From: Rhodanobacter sp. A1T4
Lineage (GTDB): Bacteria > Pseudomonadota > Gammaproteobacteria > Xanthomonadales > Rhodanobacteraceae
Length of the DNA stretch: 64,000 bases
Direction of reading: 5' to 3'
NCBI RefSeq assembly: GCF_014207185.1
Contig: NZ_JACHCP010000001.1
Span: forward strand, 227,512 to 291,511
Made by a program: the position numbers and the translations under genes. Numbering within the stretch: position 1 is the stretch's first letter; each line of letters opens with the position of its first letter. Below, piece by piece: positions 54,121 through 63,878 of this stretch. The notes beneath the pieces were generated by a model. That model searched no databases. It saw only the letters and a list, made by a program, of their open reading frames with translations, and was not told where the DNA came from.

Positions 54121-56637
54121 ATGTCTGTGTTACTGACCATCCTGGCAGCGCTGATAGCGACTGGCGCCTGCGCTTACCACCGTTCCAGCCTGCGCACATG
54201 GGCGATCGCCACGATAGTCACCACATTCGTGGTTGGGCTAATCGCGGGCGCGCCGTTGACCATGCTGATCCTGCTGATCATCGAGCTGGCGATCGCCGTG
54301 CCGCTGCTGATGGTGAGTTTCCGTCGCCGCCAGATCAGTGCGCCGATCCTGAAGACGTTCGCCAAGGTCACGCCGAAGCTCTCCGATACCGAACAGACCG
54401 CGCTGGAAGCGGGCACGATCGGTTTCGAGGGCGAGCTGTTCTCGGGCAAGCCGAACTGGAGCGTGCTGATGAAGCAGCCCAAGCCGGTATTGAGCGTAGA
54501 AGAGCAGGCCTTTATGGACGGCCCAGTGGAAGAACTCTGCGGCATGATCGACGACTGGCAGATCACACATGAGTTGGCTGATTTGCCGCCGAACGTCTGG
54601 GACTTCATCAAGAAGAACAAATTCTTCGGCATGATCATCCCGAAGCAGTACGGTGGTCTGCAGTTCTCCGCGCTCGCCCATTCGGCCGTGCTGCAGAAGC
54701 TGTCGACCATGTCGTCCACGGTGGCTTCGACCGTGGCTGTGCCCAACTCGCTCGGGCCAGCCGAGCTGCTGCTGCACTACGGCAGCGACGAGCAGAAAAA
54801 TCACTACCTGCCACGTCTCGCGGTCGGCGAAGAGATTCCGTGCTTCGCACTTACCGGTCCGTATGCTGGCTCTGATGCCACCTCGATCCCCGACTTTGGC
54901 ATTGTCTGCAAGCAGACGGTTGATGGTGTCGAGACGCTGGGCCTCAAGCTGACGTTCGACAAGCACTACATCACGCTGGCACCGATCGCCACCCTGGTCG
55001 GTCTGGCCTTCCGTATGTATGACCCCGAGCATCTGCTGGGTGAGAAAGAAGATCTTGGCATTACGCTGGCGCTGTTGCCGCGTACGACGCCTGGGCTGCA
55101 GATCGGTCGCCGTCATTTCCCGCTGAACGTGCCGTTCCAGAATGGCCCAATCCACGGCAAGGACATGTTCGTGCCACTGTCCACCTTGATTGGTGGCCCG
55201 CACATGGCGGGTCACGGCTGGCGCATGCTGGTCGAGTGTCTGTCGGTCGGTCGTGCGATTTCGCTGCCTTCCAGCGCCACCGGCGCGGTTCGCGGTGCGG
55301 TTGCAGCAACGGGCGCGTATGCGCGCATGCGCAAGCAGTTTGGCCTGTCGATTGCCCGCTTCGAAGGCGTGGAAGAGGCGCTCGCACGCATCGGTGGCCT
55401 GGCTTACGCCACCGCTGCCTTATCCAAGTCGACAGCAGCCGCGGTTGACCGTGGCGAGAAGCCGGCAGTGACCTCGGCGATTGCGAAATACCACGCGACC
55501 GAGTGGGGTCGTGAAGTCGCCGCCAATACGATGGACGTGCTGGGTGGCAAGGGTGTGCAGCTCGGTCCGAAGAACTACGCCGGCCGCTCGTTCCAGGCGG
55601 TGCCGATCGCCATCACAGTGGAGGGCGCCAACATCATGACGCGCAGCCTGATGATCTTCGGTCAGGGCGCGATCCGCTGCCATCCCTATGTGCTGAAGGA
55701 AATGCAGGCGCTGGCGATCACCGATCGCAGCGAACAGCTGAAGACATTCGACCGTCTGCTGTTCAGTCATCTCGGCTTCGGTGTGTCCAACGCCGTGCGC
55801 AGCTTCGTGTTCGGTCTTACCGGCTCGCGCATTGGCGAGAGTGCCGGCGACAACTACACCCGTCGTTACTATCGCAAGCTCGACCGTTACTCGGCAGCGC
55901 TGGCGCTGTGTGCCGACGTATTCATGGGAGTGCTGGGCGGCAAGCTGAAGTTCAAGGAAAAGCTGTCCGCGCGTCTGGGCGACGTGTTGAGCAATCTGTA
56001 CATCGCCAGCGCCATGCTGAAGAACTATGAAGACGCCGGTCGGCCGGAGGCGGATCGTCCATTGTTGGCGTGGGCGTTCCACGAGTGCATGTGGCGTACG
56101 CAGACAGCGCTCGATGGCGCCATCCGTAATTTCCCCGTCCGCCCGGTGTCGTGGCTGCTGCGCGCGCTGGTGTTCCCGTTCGGTCGCCGTGAGGTGCCAC
56201 CGTCCGATCGTCTGGGTCGCCGCGTGGCTGCCTTGATCACGGGGCCTAGCGAAGCGCGCGATCGCTTGCTGGAGTATGCCTACCTCACGCCGACACCGAA
56301 CAACGTGGTTGGCCGTATGAACGCACTGCTGCCACAAGTCATTCTGTCCGAGCCGGTGGATCGCAAATTTGCCAAGGCGCAGAAGAGCGGCCAGTTCAAG
56401 GCGCACGATTACTTCGAGCAGCTGGTTGAGGCGGAGAAGGCTGGCGTGCTGAGCGCTACCGAGGCCGCTCTGCTCAAGCATGTACGCGAGAGCGTGTTTG
56501 AGTTCATCTCGGTCGACGACTTCCATCCGGACGAATTACGCGCGTTCAAGACCCGTGCAGATCGGCAGGCCGAAGCGCAGGCCGATGCATGGGTTCGCAA
56601 GCCCGAGGTGCGTACGGCCGAGAACGCCGAAGGCTAA
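54121..56637 (+). CDS. fadE: Long-chain acyl-CoA dehydrogenase
   Basis: FadE (838 residues, usual ~815) catalyses the first step of beta-oxidation, making trans-2-enoyl-CoA and passing electrons to ETF. Two N-terminal hydrophobic helices are followed by the acyl-CoA dehydrogenase core: FFGMIIPKQYGGLQFSALAHS, CFALTGPYAGSDA (FAD/substrate loop), FQNGPIHGKDMFVP and EWGREVAANTMDVLGGKGVQLGP. A FadE-specific C-terminal ~250 residues follow. The etfBA and ETF-QO genes in this window are its electron route. It ends before a strong bidirectional terminator. Confidence 0.96.
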   Translation: MSVLLTILAALIATGACAYHRSSLRTWAIATIVTTFVVGLIAGAPLTMLILLIIELAIAVPLLMVSFRRRQISAPILKTFAKVTPKLSDTEQTALEAGTIGFEGELFSGKPNWSVLMKQPKPVLSVEEQAFMDGPVEELCGMIDDWQITHELADLPPNVWDFIKKNKFFGMIIPKQYGGLQFSALAHSAVLQKLSTMSSTVASTVAVPNSLGPAELLLHYGSDEQKNHYLPRLAVGEEIPCFALTGPYAGSDATSIPDFGIVCKQTVDGVETLGLKLTFDKHYITLAPIATLVGLAFRMYDPEHLLGEKEDLGITLALLPRTTPGLQIGRRHFPLNVPFQNGPIHGKDMFVPLSTLIGGPHMAGHGWRMLVECLSVGRAISLPSSATGAVRGAVAATGAYARMRKQFGLSIARFEGVEEALARIGGLAYATAALSKSTAAAVDRGEKPAVTSAIAKYHATEWGREVAANTMDVLGGKGVQLGPKNYAGRSFQAVPIAITVEGANIMTRSLMIFGQGAIRCHPYVLKEMQALAITDRSEQLKTFDRLLFSHLGFGVSNAVRSFVFGLTGSRIGESAGDNYTRRYYRKLDRYSAALALCADVFMGVLGGKLKFKEKLSARLGDVLSNLYIASAMLKNYEDAGRPEADRPLLAWAFHECMWRTQTALDGAIRNFPVRPVSWLLRALVFPFGRREVPPSDRLGRRVAALITGPSEARDRLLEYAYLTPTPNNVVGRMNALLPQVILSEPVDRKFAKAQKSGQFKAHDYFEQLVEAEKAGVLSATEAALLKHVRESVFEFISVDDFHPDELRAFKTRADRQAEAQADAWVRKPEVRTAENAEG

Positions 56638-56671
56638 GGTCGGCCAGGCGGTATAAATCTGGATGGCATAA

Positions 56672-56706
56672 AAAAACGGCGGGCAGTTAATCTGCCCGCC
56701 GTTTTT
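56672..56706. terminator. Bidirectional terminator after fadE
   Basis: A perfect 15-bp stem, aaaaacggcgggcag (56672-56686) with ctgcccgccgttttt (56692-56706), closes on loop ttaat. It separates fadE from the convergent response-regulator gene. Confidence 0.96.
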
Positions 56707-56738
56707 GTTTTCCCCCGTGCTGGCGGGTCAGGCAAAAC

Positions 56739-57749
56739 TTAAGTTGCCGCTGTGGATATATCCGCCAGTACGCAACAATTTTTTCCGGCGTGTTTGGCTT
56801 CGTACATGGCACGATCGGCTGACCGGATCAGCTGTTCGTCGGCATCCTGACGATCGCTTTCGAGATACTGCGCTACGCCGATGCTGGCACCGACGCGCAC
56901 GTCGATCGTGCTTTCACCCACGGTGAGTGTGTATGGCTCGGCGAGTGCCTTGCAGAGCGATTGACCGAGCTGAAGGGCGAGCTTCGGATCGTCGATTTCC
57001 TCGAGAATCAGCGCGAATTCGTCACCGCCAATGCGTGCCACGGTGTCGTTGCGCCGTAGTTCTTCAAGCAGGCGTTTGGAGATTTCCTGCAGCAACGCAT
57101 CACCTGCGGGATGGCCGTGTTCATCGTTGACGTTCTTGAAACCATCGATGTCGATGCAGGCGAGTGAAAACCTTCCGTGATGGCGTTGCGCATGATTGAT
57201 CGCAACGTTCAATCGATCGTGAAACAGCATGCGATTGGGCAGGCCTGTGAGGGCATCGTGGCTGGCTTGATGGCGCACCAGCGCCTCGACTTTTTTGCGT
57301 TCGGCGATTTCCACCGTCAGCTGCTGGTTACGCTCGGACAGCGATGTCATCGCCTGTTCAAGTTCGGTACGCGCGGCGTACAGTTCCAGAAAGATGCGCA
57401 CCTTCGACTGCAGGATCACGTCGTTGATTGGTTTGGCCACGTAATCCACCGCACCGGATCGATAACCCTTGAGCCGGCTCATGTCATCCGCGTAGGCTGC
57501 CGTGACGAAGATGATCGGTGTCTCGTGCAGCTGCTCCGTTTCGCTGAGCAGGGCGGCCACTTCGAAACCGTCCATATCGGGCATGTTGACGTCGAGCAGG
57601 ATCAGCGCGAACTGATGATCCAGGCACAGTGCCAGCGCCTCGTTGCCACTGGTCGCCTCGAAAATCGCTGCGCCGCTGCGCGCCAGCAATCGGCGCATGG
57701 CGACCAGGTTGGCGTTGGTATCGTCAACGACGAGAATTTTCGGAAGCAT
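56739..57749 (-). CDS. Response regulator with GGDEF output (diguanylate cyclase)
   Basis: A 336-residue protein: receiver domain (residues 1-120) with ILVVDDTNANL, the phospho-acceptor Asp in LILLDVNMPDMDGFE and the Lys in YVAKPIND. A short coiled coil (about 125-165) leads to a GGDEF domain with RIGGDEFALILEE and the I-site RRND. Phosphorylation by the upstream hybrid kinase would control c-di-GMP synthesis. ATG 57749 is chosen; a start at 57782 would overlap cheB. Last gene of the signalling operon. Confidence 0.93.
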   Translation of the reverse strand: MLPKILVVDDTNANLVAMRRLLARSGAAIFEATSGNEALALCLDHQFALILLDVNMPDMDGFEVAALLSETEQLHETPIIFVTAAYADDMSRLKGYRSGAVDYVAKPINDVILQSKVRIFLELYAARTELEQAMTSLSERNQQLTVEIAERKKVEALVRHQASHDALTGLPNRMLFHDRLNVAINHAQRHHGRFSLACIDIDGFKNVNDEHGHPAGDALLQEISKRLLEELRRNDTVARIGGDEFALILEEIDDPKLALQLGQSLCKALAEPYTLTVGESTIDVRVGASIGVAQYLESDRQDADEQLIRSADRAMYEAKHAGKNCCVLADISTAAT

Positions 57750-57769
57750 CGTATTCAAGGTAGACAAAC

Positions 57770-58336
57770 TCAGGCCAGGCAAAGATGGTTCAACAATGGC
57801 GCTATCTGTTCCAGCGCTACGCAGTAATCAGCTCCGGCAAGGTCCAGCGCTGCACACGGCATGGCCGATGCGTCGGCATTTTCGGGGTCCTGTACCACCG
57901 CGATGCCGCCGCGTTGGCGAATTCTCGCCAAACCTTCGGCGCCATCGCGATTCGCACCAGTCAATATCACGCCGATCATGGCCGAATGATAAACGTCGGT
58001 GGCAGAGCTGAACATCACGTCGATCGATGGTCTGGAATGGCACACTTGCTCGTCGACGGACAATGCAAAATGCCTATCGTTCTCAATCAGCAGATGATAG
58101 CCGCCGGGCGCAATGTGCACGGCGCCACCAGTGGCCAACTGCCGTTCGCGTGCTTCCATCACTGGCAACGCGGAATGGTTGCCCAGTAGTTCGCACAACG
58201 AATCGACATTACCGGATGTATGACAGCAGACCAGTAGTGTTTGTGACAACCGTCGATCCAGGCCGCCCAGCAAAATCCTGAGCGCGTTGAAGCCACCCTG
58301 AGAGCAGCCGATGGCAATCAATTCAGGCCGGCGCAT
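57770..58336 (-). CDS. Stand-alone CheB-type methylesterase
   Basis: A 188-residue methylesterase domain without the receiver half present in classical CheB. The triad is visible: S12 (GCSQGG), H39 (VCCHTSG) and D131 (LTGANRDGAEGL). It overlaps cheR by 14 bases. In this operon it is encoded with a hybrid kinase and no chemoreceptor, so it may act on the kinase's own coiled-coil region or on receptors elsewhere. Such unlinked CheB/CheR modules are known in alternative signalling systems. Confidence 0.9.
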   Translation of the reverse strand: MRRPELIAIGCSQGGFNALRILLGGLDRRLSQTLLVCCHTSGNVDSLCELLGNHSALPVMEARERQLATGGAVHIAPGGYHLLIENDRHFALSVDEQVCHSRPSIDVMFSSATDVYHSAMIGVILTGANRDGAEGLARIRQRGGIAVVQDPENADASAMPCAALDLAGADYCVALEQIAPLLNHLCLA

Positions 58337-59192
58337 CGCATGTTTCAGAAGTTAGTTGCAGCGTGCGTCGATACAGCCGCATGCCGGCATCGACGGCACT
58401 GAAATCAACCGCCACCGGCGCAAAGTCCAGACTCTCGCGCAGACCCAGACAGAGGTAGCCGCCTCGCACCAGGCTGTCGCGAAACAGCGCTAGAGTGCGA
58501 TTCTGCAACGGGTTGGAAAAATAGATCAGCACGTTGCGGCACAGCACCAGGTGCGCCTCGCAGAACATCCTGTCGGTCACCAGGTTGTGGTTGGTGAAGG
58601 TGATATGGCGACGCAGGCGCTCGTGCAGTCGAATGAAATCGTAGCGGGCGCTGTAGTAGTTGGCGAGCGTGTGGTTGCCGCCGGCCTCCAGATAGTTGCG
58701 TGACCACAGCTGTGCATCCTTGGCCGGATAGATGCCTTCGCTGGCGCGTTGCAGCGCATCGGGATTAAAGTCGGTGGCGAAGATATGGCTGCGCTCGTAC
58801 AGGCCCGCCTCTTCCAGCAAAATCGCCAGCGAATACACTTCTTGTCCATTCGCACAGCCGGCCTGCCAGACGTTGATGCGCGGATAAGAGGCGAGCATCG
58901 GAAGCACCTGCTCGCGCAATGCGCGAAACACGGCCGGGTCGCGGAACATTTCCGATACCGGCACCGATAATCCCTGCACCACCTGCGTGACGAAATCCGC
59001 TTCGTGCAGCAGTCGTGCGGTTAGTTCGGTGATGCTCGCGCATTGGTGCACCTGTACCAGTTGGCGCACCCGTCGGGTCAGCGATGCCGGCGCGTACTGG
59101 CTGAAGTCGAAGCCGTGTCGGCGCTTGAGCGCCAGCACGAACAGATCCATCTCGATCTGTTCCAGTTCGATATCAGGTAGCGGCATCGACAT
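58323..59192 (-). CDS. CheR-type protein glutamate methyltransferase
   Basis: A 289-residue enzyme using SAM to methylate glutamates on signalling proteins. The SAM site is WQAGCANGQEVYSLAI, with ATDFNPDALQRASEGIYP and LVLCRNVLIYFSNPLQNRTL; the N-terminal helical domain (FDFSQYAPASLTRRVRQL type) is present. It lies 6 bp from the hybrid kinase gene, with which it must be co-transcribed, and overlaps cheB. Starts at 59192 or 59186 are equally possible. Confidence 0.95.
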   Translation of the reverse strand: MSMPLPDIELEQIEMDLFVLALKRRHGFDFSQYAPASLTRRVRQLVQVHQCASITELTARLLHEADFVTQVVQGLSVPVSEMFRDPAVFRALREQVLPMLASYPRINVWQAGCANGQEVYSLAILLEEAGLYERSHIFATDFNPDALQRASEGIYPAKDAQLWSRNYLEAGGNHTLANYYSARYDFIRLHERLRRHITFTNHNLVTDRMFCEAHLVLCRNVLIYFSNPLQNRTLALFRDSLVRGGYLCLGLRESLDFAPVAVDFSAVDAGMRLYRRTLQLTSETCDAPA

Positions 59193-59198
59193 GGAACC

Positions 59199-62100
59199 TC
59201 AGTGTTGCAGCCAGACGCGAATCATCGACGACAGCTTGTCGATGTCGATGGGTTTGGAGAGGTAATCGCTGGCGCCGGCCTCGATGCATTTTTCGCGGTC
59301 GCCACGCATTGCCTTCGCGGTCAGCGCGATGATGGGCAGGTTGATGAACGGTGCCTGCGCGCGAATGGCGCGAATAGTGTCGTAGCCGTCCATCACCGGC
59401 ATCATGATGTCCATCAACACCAGCTCCGGCGCCTCGTCATCGGCCAGCGCCTTCAACGCTTTTTGGCCGTCCTGCGCCATGTTTACCACCAGGCCCCAGC
59501 CGCGCAGCACTTTGGACAGTGCAAACAGATTGCGCATATCGTCATCGACTAACAGCACGCGACGACCGGCCAGCTCGGCATTTGATGATCCGTGGCCAGC
59601 ATTCGCCGCCCGTTTGGGCGCATGCCGGATGCTGTGCAGAAAAAGACTCACTTCATCGAGCAGGCGTTCCGGTGAGCGTGCGCCTTTGACCACGATCGAG
59701 TCGGTGTACTGGCGAAGCAGCAGGTTTTCCTCGCGGCTCAAGTCGCGCCCGGAATACACCACAACCGGCGGTACGCCACCAGGCGCGTTCGACAGATGTT
59801 CGAGCAGTTCAAGCCCCGACATGCCGGGTAGCCCTAGGTCGAGCACGATGCAGTCGTAGCGCGTTGCGGCCGCTTTCTCCAGCGCCTCCTCGGCGGAACC
59901 AGCTTCGTCGATCAGCACATTGTCTGTACGCAACATCGTGCGCACGGCCGTGCGCGAATCGGCCTCGTCATCGACGATCAACAGATGACGCTGGTGCCCT
60001 TCGGCGAAATGCAGCAGTCGTTCGAACGCCATGCTGATCGATTCGCGGCTCACCGGCTTGGTGAGAAAGCCAACCGCCCCCTGTTCGAGCCCGCGCGTCG
60101 CTTCGTCGGTGGCGGAAATGAAATGCACGGGAATCGCTCGTGTATGGGCATCGGCCTTGAGCTGATCCATCACCGTCCAGCCGTCCATCATCGGCAACAT
60201 CACGTCCAGCAGAATGCCGGTGGGACGATGCTCGCGTGCCAGCTGCAGGCCGGCCTCACCGTTGTTCGCCGCCAGCGCGCGATAACCCTTGCGATGGATG
60301 ATGTCGATCAGGATACGGGTAAAGGCTGGGTCATCCTCGATCACCAGAATCGTGGTCTGGCCCGGCTGCAAAGTGTTGCGATCGTCGTCAATGGCTTCCG
60401 GCAATAGATGCGGCGAGGCGGATAGCACGGCCGCCGGTGACACTTTTTGCAGTGCATGTTCGATCGCTTCGACGGTACGTTCCGGCGGTGTCTCCGGTAG
60501 TAGCACGGTGAAGCAGCTGCCACGGCCGCTTTCGCTCTGCAGCAGAATATCGCCGCCCATTAACAGGCTCATCTTCCGCGAAATGGCCAGACCCAGACCG
60601 GTGCCCCCGAACTGCCGGCTGGTGCCGGCGTCCACCTGCTCGAATGCGTTGAAGATGTGCTGAAACTTGTCGGTCGGGATACCAATGCCGGTGTCGTTGA
60701 CGCTGATGGCAATCAACGGCTGATCGGCCAGCGCATCCGGCACGTTGATTGCGTTGTCGGGGCGGCCAATGCGCACAGTCACCGAACCCTGCGCGGTGAA
60801 TTTGAATGCATTGCCCAGCAGGTTATTGGCGATCTGCTCGAGCTTGGCGCCGTCGGTGCGCAGGATCGTCGGCAGGCCCGGTTCGATATTCACGGTAAAG
60901 CCAAGCTGCTTTTTCTCCGCCACGTGCCCGAAGGTGCGCATCAGTCGTCGCTGCATGTCGGCCAGCGGGAGCTCGTCGATCATCAGTTCCATCTTGCCAG
61001 CCTCGATCTTGGACAGATCAAGAATGTCGTTGATCAAATGCAGCAGGCTGGTGCCGGAATCGTGGATGATCCGCGCCGATTCGATCTGTTCTTCATCGAG
61101 ATTACCGGTGTCGTTGTCGGACAGGCTGCGCGAGAGAATCAGCAGACTGTTCAACGGCGTGCGCAGTTCGTGCGACATGTTGGCGAGAAATTCGGACTTG
61201 TACTGACTGGCACGCGCCAGTTCCTGGGCTTTTTCCTCGGTGTCTTTCTGCAGATCGACGAGAACGTGCTTCTGCCGGTTGAGGCTCTCGGTTTTTTCGC
61301 GCAGCTCTTCGTTGGAGGCCTGCAGTTCTTCGGCCTGAACGCGTAACTCTTCCTCGGAGGCGATCAGTCGTTCGGACTGTTCTTCCAGCTCCGCCGTCTT
61401 GGCCTGCAGCGCATCGTTGTTTTCGCGTAGAACATCTTTCTGCTGGCGCATGACCAGTTCGGACACACGCAGTTCGTCGGCCTGTTCCTGCGTGCGTTCC
61501 AGTAAATCCTGCGTGTTGACAGCACGGTTGAGGTTTTCCAGCGTCAACGCGATGATCGGCAGCAGTTCATCGATCAGTTGACGGTACAGCGGTTCGATCG
61601 CCGTAAAGCCGGCCATTTCCAGCACGCCGATCAGGCGATCGCGGTAGAGCACCGGCAGAATTGCGATAGTGCTGGGCAGCGCGCCGCCGCTGCCGGAATC
61701 GATGTGCACGTAATTGACCGGCACGTTGTCCACAAGGATCGGCTTGCGCTCGAGGGCGCACTGCCCGACCAAGCCTTCGCCCGGCATGTAGCTGTCCGCC
61801 GAATGGCCGTCCAGGCGCAAGCCGTAGCTGCCCAGCAGATCGAGACGGAAGCGTGTTTCGTCAAACGAGTAGAACAGGCCTACGCCCATCTTTAGCAGTG
61901 GCACCAGCTCGCTGGTCAGCCATTGGGCAAATTCGCGATGGGTGGCCGCCTGTTGCAGGCGATGAGAAACGTTGCTCACCTGGGTCTTCAGCCACGTCTG
62001 CGATTGTGTATCGATCGCCATTTGCCTGAACACCTGCAGACCACGCGAGATCTTGCCGATCTCATCCTGCCGATCCAGCCGGCGGATCTCGAAGTCGTGA

Positions 62101-62960
62101 TCATGATTGGCCAGCCGGGCCATCATGTCGGTGAGCCGATGCAGCGGCCGCGTCACCAGGCGCGAGGTCAGGCGAATGATCAGGATGCTGATCAGCAGCG
62201 CGAGCAGCGCGGTAACGCCGTTCACCACCGTGTTGAAACGCAGCGTACGATCGAGACTCCGACTGCGAACCGCCAGCAGCCGGCGTTCCTCGGCGACCAT
62301 GCTGTCCAGCACGCCCTGCATTTCGTCGATGTTGACCGTTCGATGGCTGAGATAACTCTGCTGAATGCGGTGGCGTTCCAGACTTGCTGCCGCAGGATCG
62401 GCGATTTTCATCTGCTTGACAGGGTCAATCACCCGCGCCGTCACCTCCAGCTGCCATTTGGTCGCTATGGCTTCAAGCGTGCCAATACGCGACTGCTGCA
62501 AGGCATTGTCCGAGGTCAGCTGACGTGCCTGAGCGATACGTATTGAAATGTCCTTCGTACCGCTCTCGAACATGGCCAGCTGATCGGCACCCTGTGTCAG
62601 CATGAAGCCACGCGCACCGATCTGGCTGGTCTGTGTCGCATGCCTCAGATCGCTTAGCGCTAGCATCACCTCGTAGGTATGGTCCGTCCATTGACTATGT
62701 ATGTCCTGTTGGCGCAGCGAAATGCTCAGCATTGCACTCGTCACCAGAAACAGGCCCAGAAGCAGGCCAATCCCCAGGATGATTTTTCGCTGCAGCGGCT
62801 GATTGGCCAGCCACGATTGTTTCGATGATTTGGACCTGGTCGGTGGCATGCGCTGGCCGTCGTGGTTCATGGGCAATCGGTCACGGCCACCGGGTAGGGT
62901 GGCATGTGGGGACAGAGTAGCCGGTGTCATCCTCGCACCATAGCGGGAGACAATGAGCAC
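59199..62960 (-). CDS. Hybrid sensor histidine kinase with CHASE3-like, HAMP, GAF and three receiver domains
   Basis: About 1253 residues. Order: membrane helix (about 59-82), CHASE3-like periplasmic region (SLRQQDIHSQWTDHTYEVM, ARGFMLT), second helix, HAMP (RLTSRLVTRPLHRL), GAF (about 340-475), long coiled coil (about 480-580), HisKA with the phospho-His at about 597 (MSHELRTPLNSLL) and HATPase (GTGLGLAISRKMS). Three receivers follow: LLDVMLPMMDG, VLDLGLPGMSG and LMDIMMPVMDG. This is a phosphorelay hub that should signal to the GGDEF regulator downstream and use CheR/CheB for adaptation. The start is uncertain: GTG 62960, ATG 62930 or ATG 62870 all precede the first helix. Confidence 0.93.
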   Translation of the reverse strand: MLIVSRYGARMTPATLSPHATLPGGRDRLPMNHDGQRMPPTRSKSSKQSWLANQPLQRKIILGIGLLLGLFLVTSAMLSISLRQQDIHSQWTDHTYEVMLALSDLRHATQTSQIGARGFMLTQGADQLAMFESGTKDISIRIAQARQLTSDNALQQSRIGTLEAIATKWQLEVTARVIDPVKQMKIADPAAASLERHRIQQSYLSHRTVNIDEMQGVLDSMVAEERRLLAVRSRSLDRTLRFNTVVNGVTALLALLISILIIRLTSRLVTRPLHRLTDMMARLANHDHDFEIRRLDRQDEIGKISRGLQVFRQMAIDTQSQTWLKTQVSNVSHRLQQAATHREFAQWLTSELVPLLKMGVGLFYSFDETRFRLDLLGSYGLRLDGHSADSYMPGEGLVGQCALERKPILVDNVPVNYVHIDSGSGGALPSTIAILPVLYRDRLIGVLEMAGFTAIEPLYRQLIDELLPIIALTLENLNRAVNTQDLLERTQEQADELRVSELVMRQQKDVLRENNDALQAKTAELEEQSERLIASEEELRVQAEELQASNEELREKTESLNRQKHVLVDLQKDTEEKAQELARASQYKSEFLANMSHELRTPLNSLLILSRSLSDNDTGNLDEEQIESARIIHDSGTSLLHLINDILDLSKIEAGKMELMIDELPLADMQRRLMRTFGHVAEKKQLGFTVNIEPGLPTILRTDGAKLEQIANNLLGNAFKFTAQGSVTVRIGRPDNAINVPDALADQPLIAISVNDTGIGIPTDKFQHIFNAFEQVDAGTSRQFGGTGLGLAISRKMSLLMGGDILLQSESGRGSCFTVLLPETPPERTVEAIEHALQKVSPAAVLSASPHLLPEAIDDDRNTLQPGQTTILVIEDDPAFTRILIDIIHRKGYRALAANNGEAGLQLAREHRPTGILLDVMLPMMDGWTVMDQLKADAHTRAIPVHFISATDEATRGLEQGAVGFLTKPVSRESISMAFERLLHFAEGHQRHLLIVDDEADSRTAVRTMLRTDNVLIDEAGSAEEALEKAAATRYDCIVLDLGLPGMSGLELLEHLSNAPGGVPPVVVYSGRDLSREENLLLRQYTDSIVVKGARSPERLLDEVSLFLHSIRHAPKRAANAGHGSSNAELAGRRVLLVDDDMRNLFALSKVLRGWGLVVNMAQDGQKALKALADDEAPELVLMDIMMPVMDGYDTIRAIRAQAPFINLPIIALTAKAMRGDREKCIEAGASDYLSKPIDIDKLSSMIRVWLQH

Positions 62961-62978
62961 CTAACGGCAGCAGAGGGC

Positions 62979-63878
62979 TCAGCGAGTGCGCCGAAACGGC
63001 ACGATCGAGCCTCGGCGCAGCGCCACGGCCAGCAAGGTCAGCGACAGCAGCGAACAGACCGCCAGCGCGACCACCGAAGCCTCCGCACCAAACACGCCAC
63101 CGCTTAGCCATACGGGCCCGGTGCGATTCGAAACCAGCCAGCCGTCGACTGCGCCGCCCGATACCGGAATGCCGTAGATCGTGCCCTGCATGACGTTCCA
63201 CGCAGCATGCAGGCCGATGCAGGCCCATAGCGAACGGGTCACGTGATAGAGCAGACCGAGCATGATGCCGGCTTCAATCGCGATGGCGGCCGAACTCCAC
63301 AGCGTGGCGCCGGGATTGAAGATGTGCGCACCACCAAAAAACAATGCCGAGATGGCCAGCGCGCACCACGTGCCCAGGCCTTCCTCGACGATGCGGAACA
63401 GCACGCCACGCGCAATGATCTCCTCGCCAATGCCCGCACCGATGCCTGCGACCAGGATCTGTGGCAGCCAGTCCACGTGCGCGTTGGTGCCGGTTACGTG
63501 ATACACACCGAGCAGCCATAGGACGCCGACCACGAGACTGAAAAGCAGCGCGCCGAGGAGCAGGCCACCAAGTCCGAACGTCGGCAGACTGTGCACGGAA
63601 AGTTCACGTACGCGACGCTGCTCGATCAGCTTCACCACAATCAAGTTGGCGATCAGCGCCGGCAGCAGTTGCAGGCTCAATGTAGCCAGCGCATGCTGGA
63701 GTGGTGTCGCCGTTTTTGCCGTCCAGTCCAGCATCGCCACGACGGCGCGGGTTACAAAGCCGATGCCGACCAGCATCGCTGCAAAGAAAACGATGCGTGC
63801 CGCCGGCGAAAAAACCAGCCAACGCAGCCAACGCGGTGCGTCGGCTGGTGTGGTGAAAGCGAGGGATGGATTTTGCAT
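62979..63878 (-). CDS. CPBP (CAAX-type) intramembrane metalloprotease
   Basis: A 299-residue polytopic membrane protein with the Abi/CAAX protease motifs GEEIIARGVLFR (the Glu-Glu and Arg), FGGAHIFNP and HAAWNVMQG. Bacterial members cleave or modify membrane-bound substrates and sometimes protect against bacteriocins; the substrate here is unknown. AGGCGGA precedes ATG 63878 (the frame extends to 63938 without need). It ends 18-109 bp before the kinase gene, depending on that gene's start, and could be the first gene of the operon. Confidence 0.9.
   Translation of the reverse strand: MQNPSLAFTTPADAPRWLRWLVFSPAARIVFFAAMLVGIGFVTRAVVAMLDWTAKTATPLQHALATLSLQLLPALIANLIVVKLIEQRRVRELSVHSLPTFGLGGLLLGALLFSLVVGVLWLLGVYHVTGTNAHVDWLPQILVAGIGAGIGEEIIARGVLFRIVEEGLGTWCALAISALFFGGAHIFNPGATLWSSAAIAIEAGIMLGLLYHVTRSLWACIGLHAAWNVMQGTIYGIPVSGGAVDGWLVSNRTGPVWLSGGVFGAEASVVALAVCSLLSLTLLAVALRRGSIVPFRRTR

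Noticed and set aside
54238..55215. Long - strand frame (325 codons) opposite fadE, and a similar one at 55420-56526
   Set aside because: Both are shadows of a conserved acyl-CoA dehydrogenase gene and show no motif or ribosome site.
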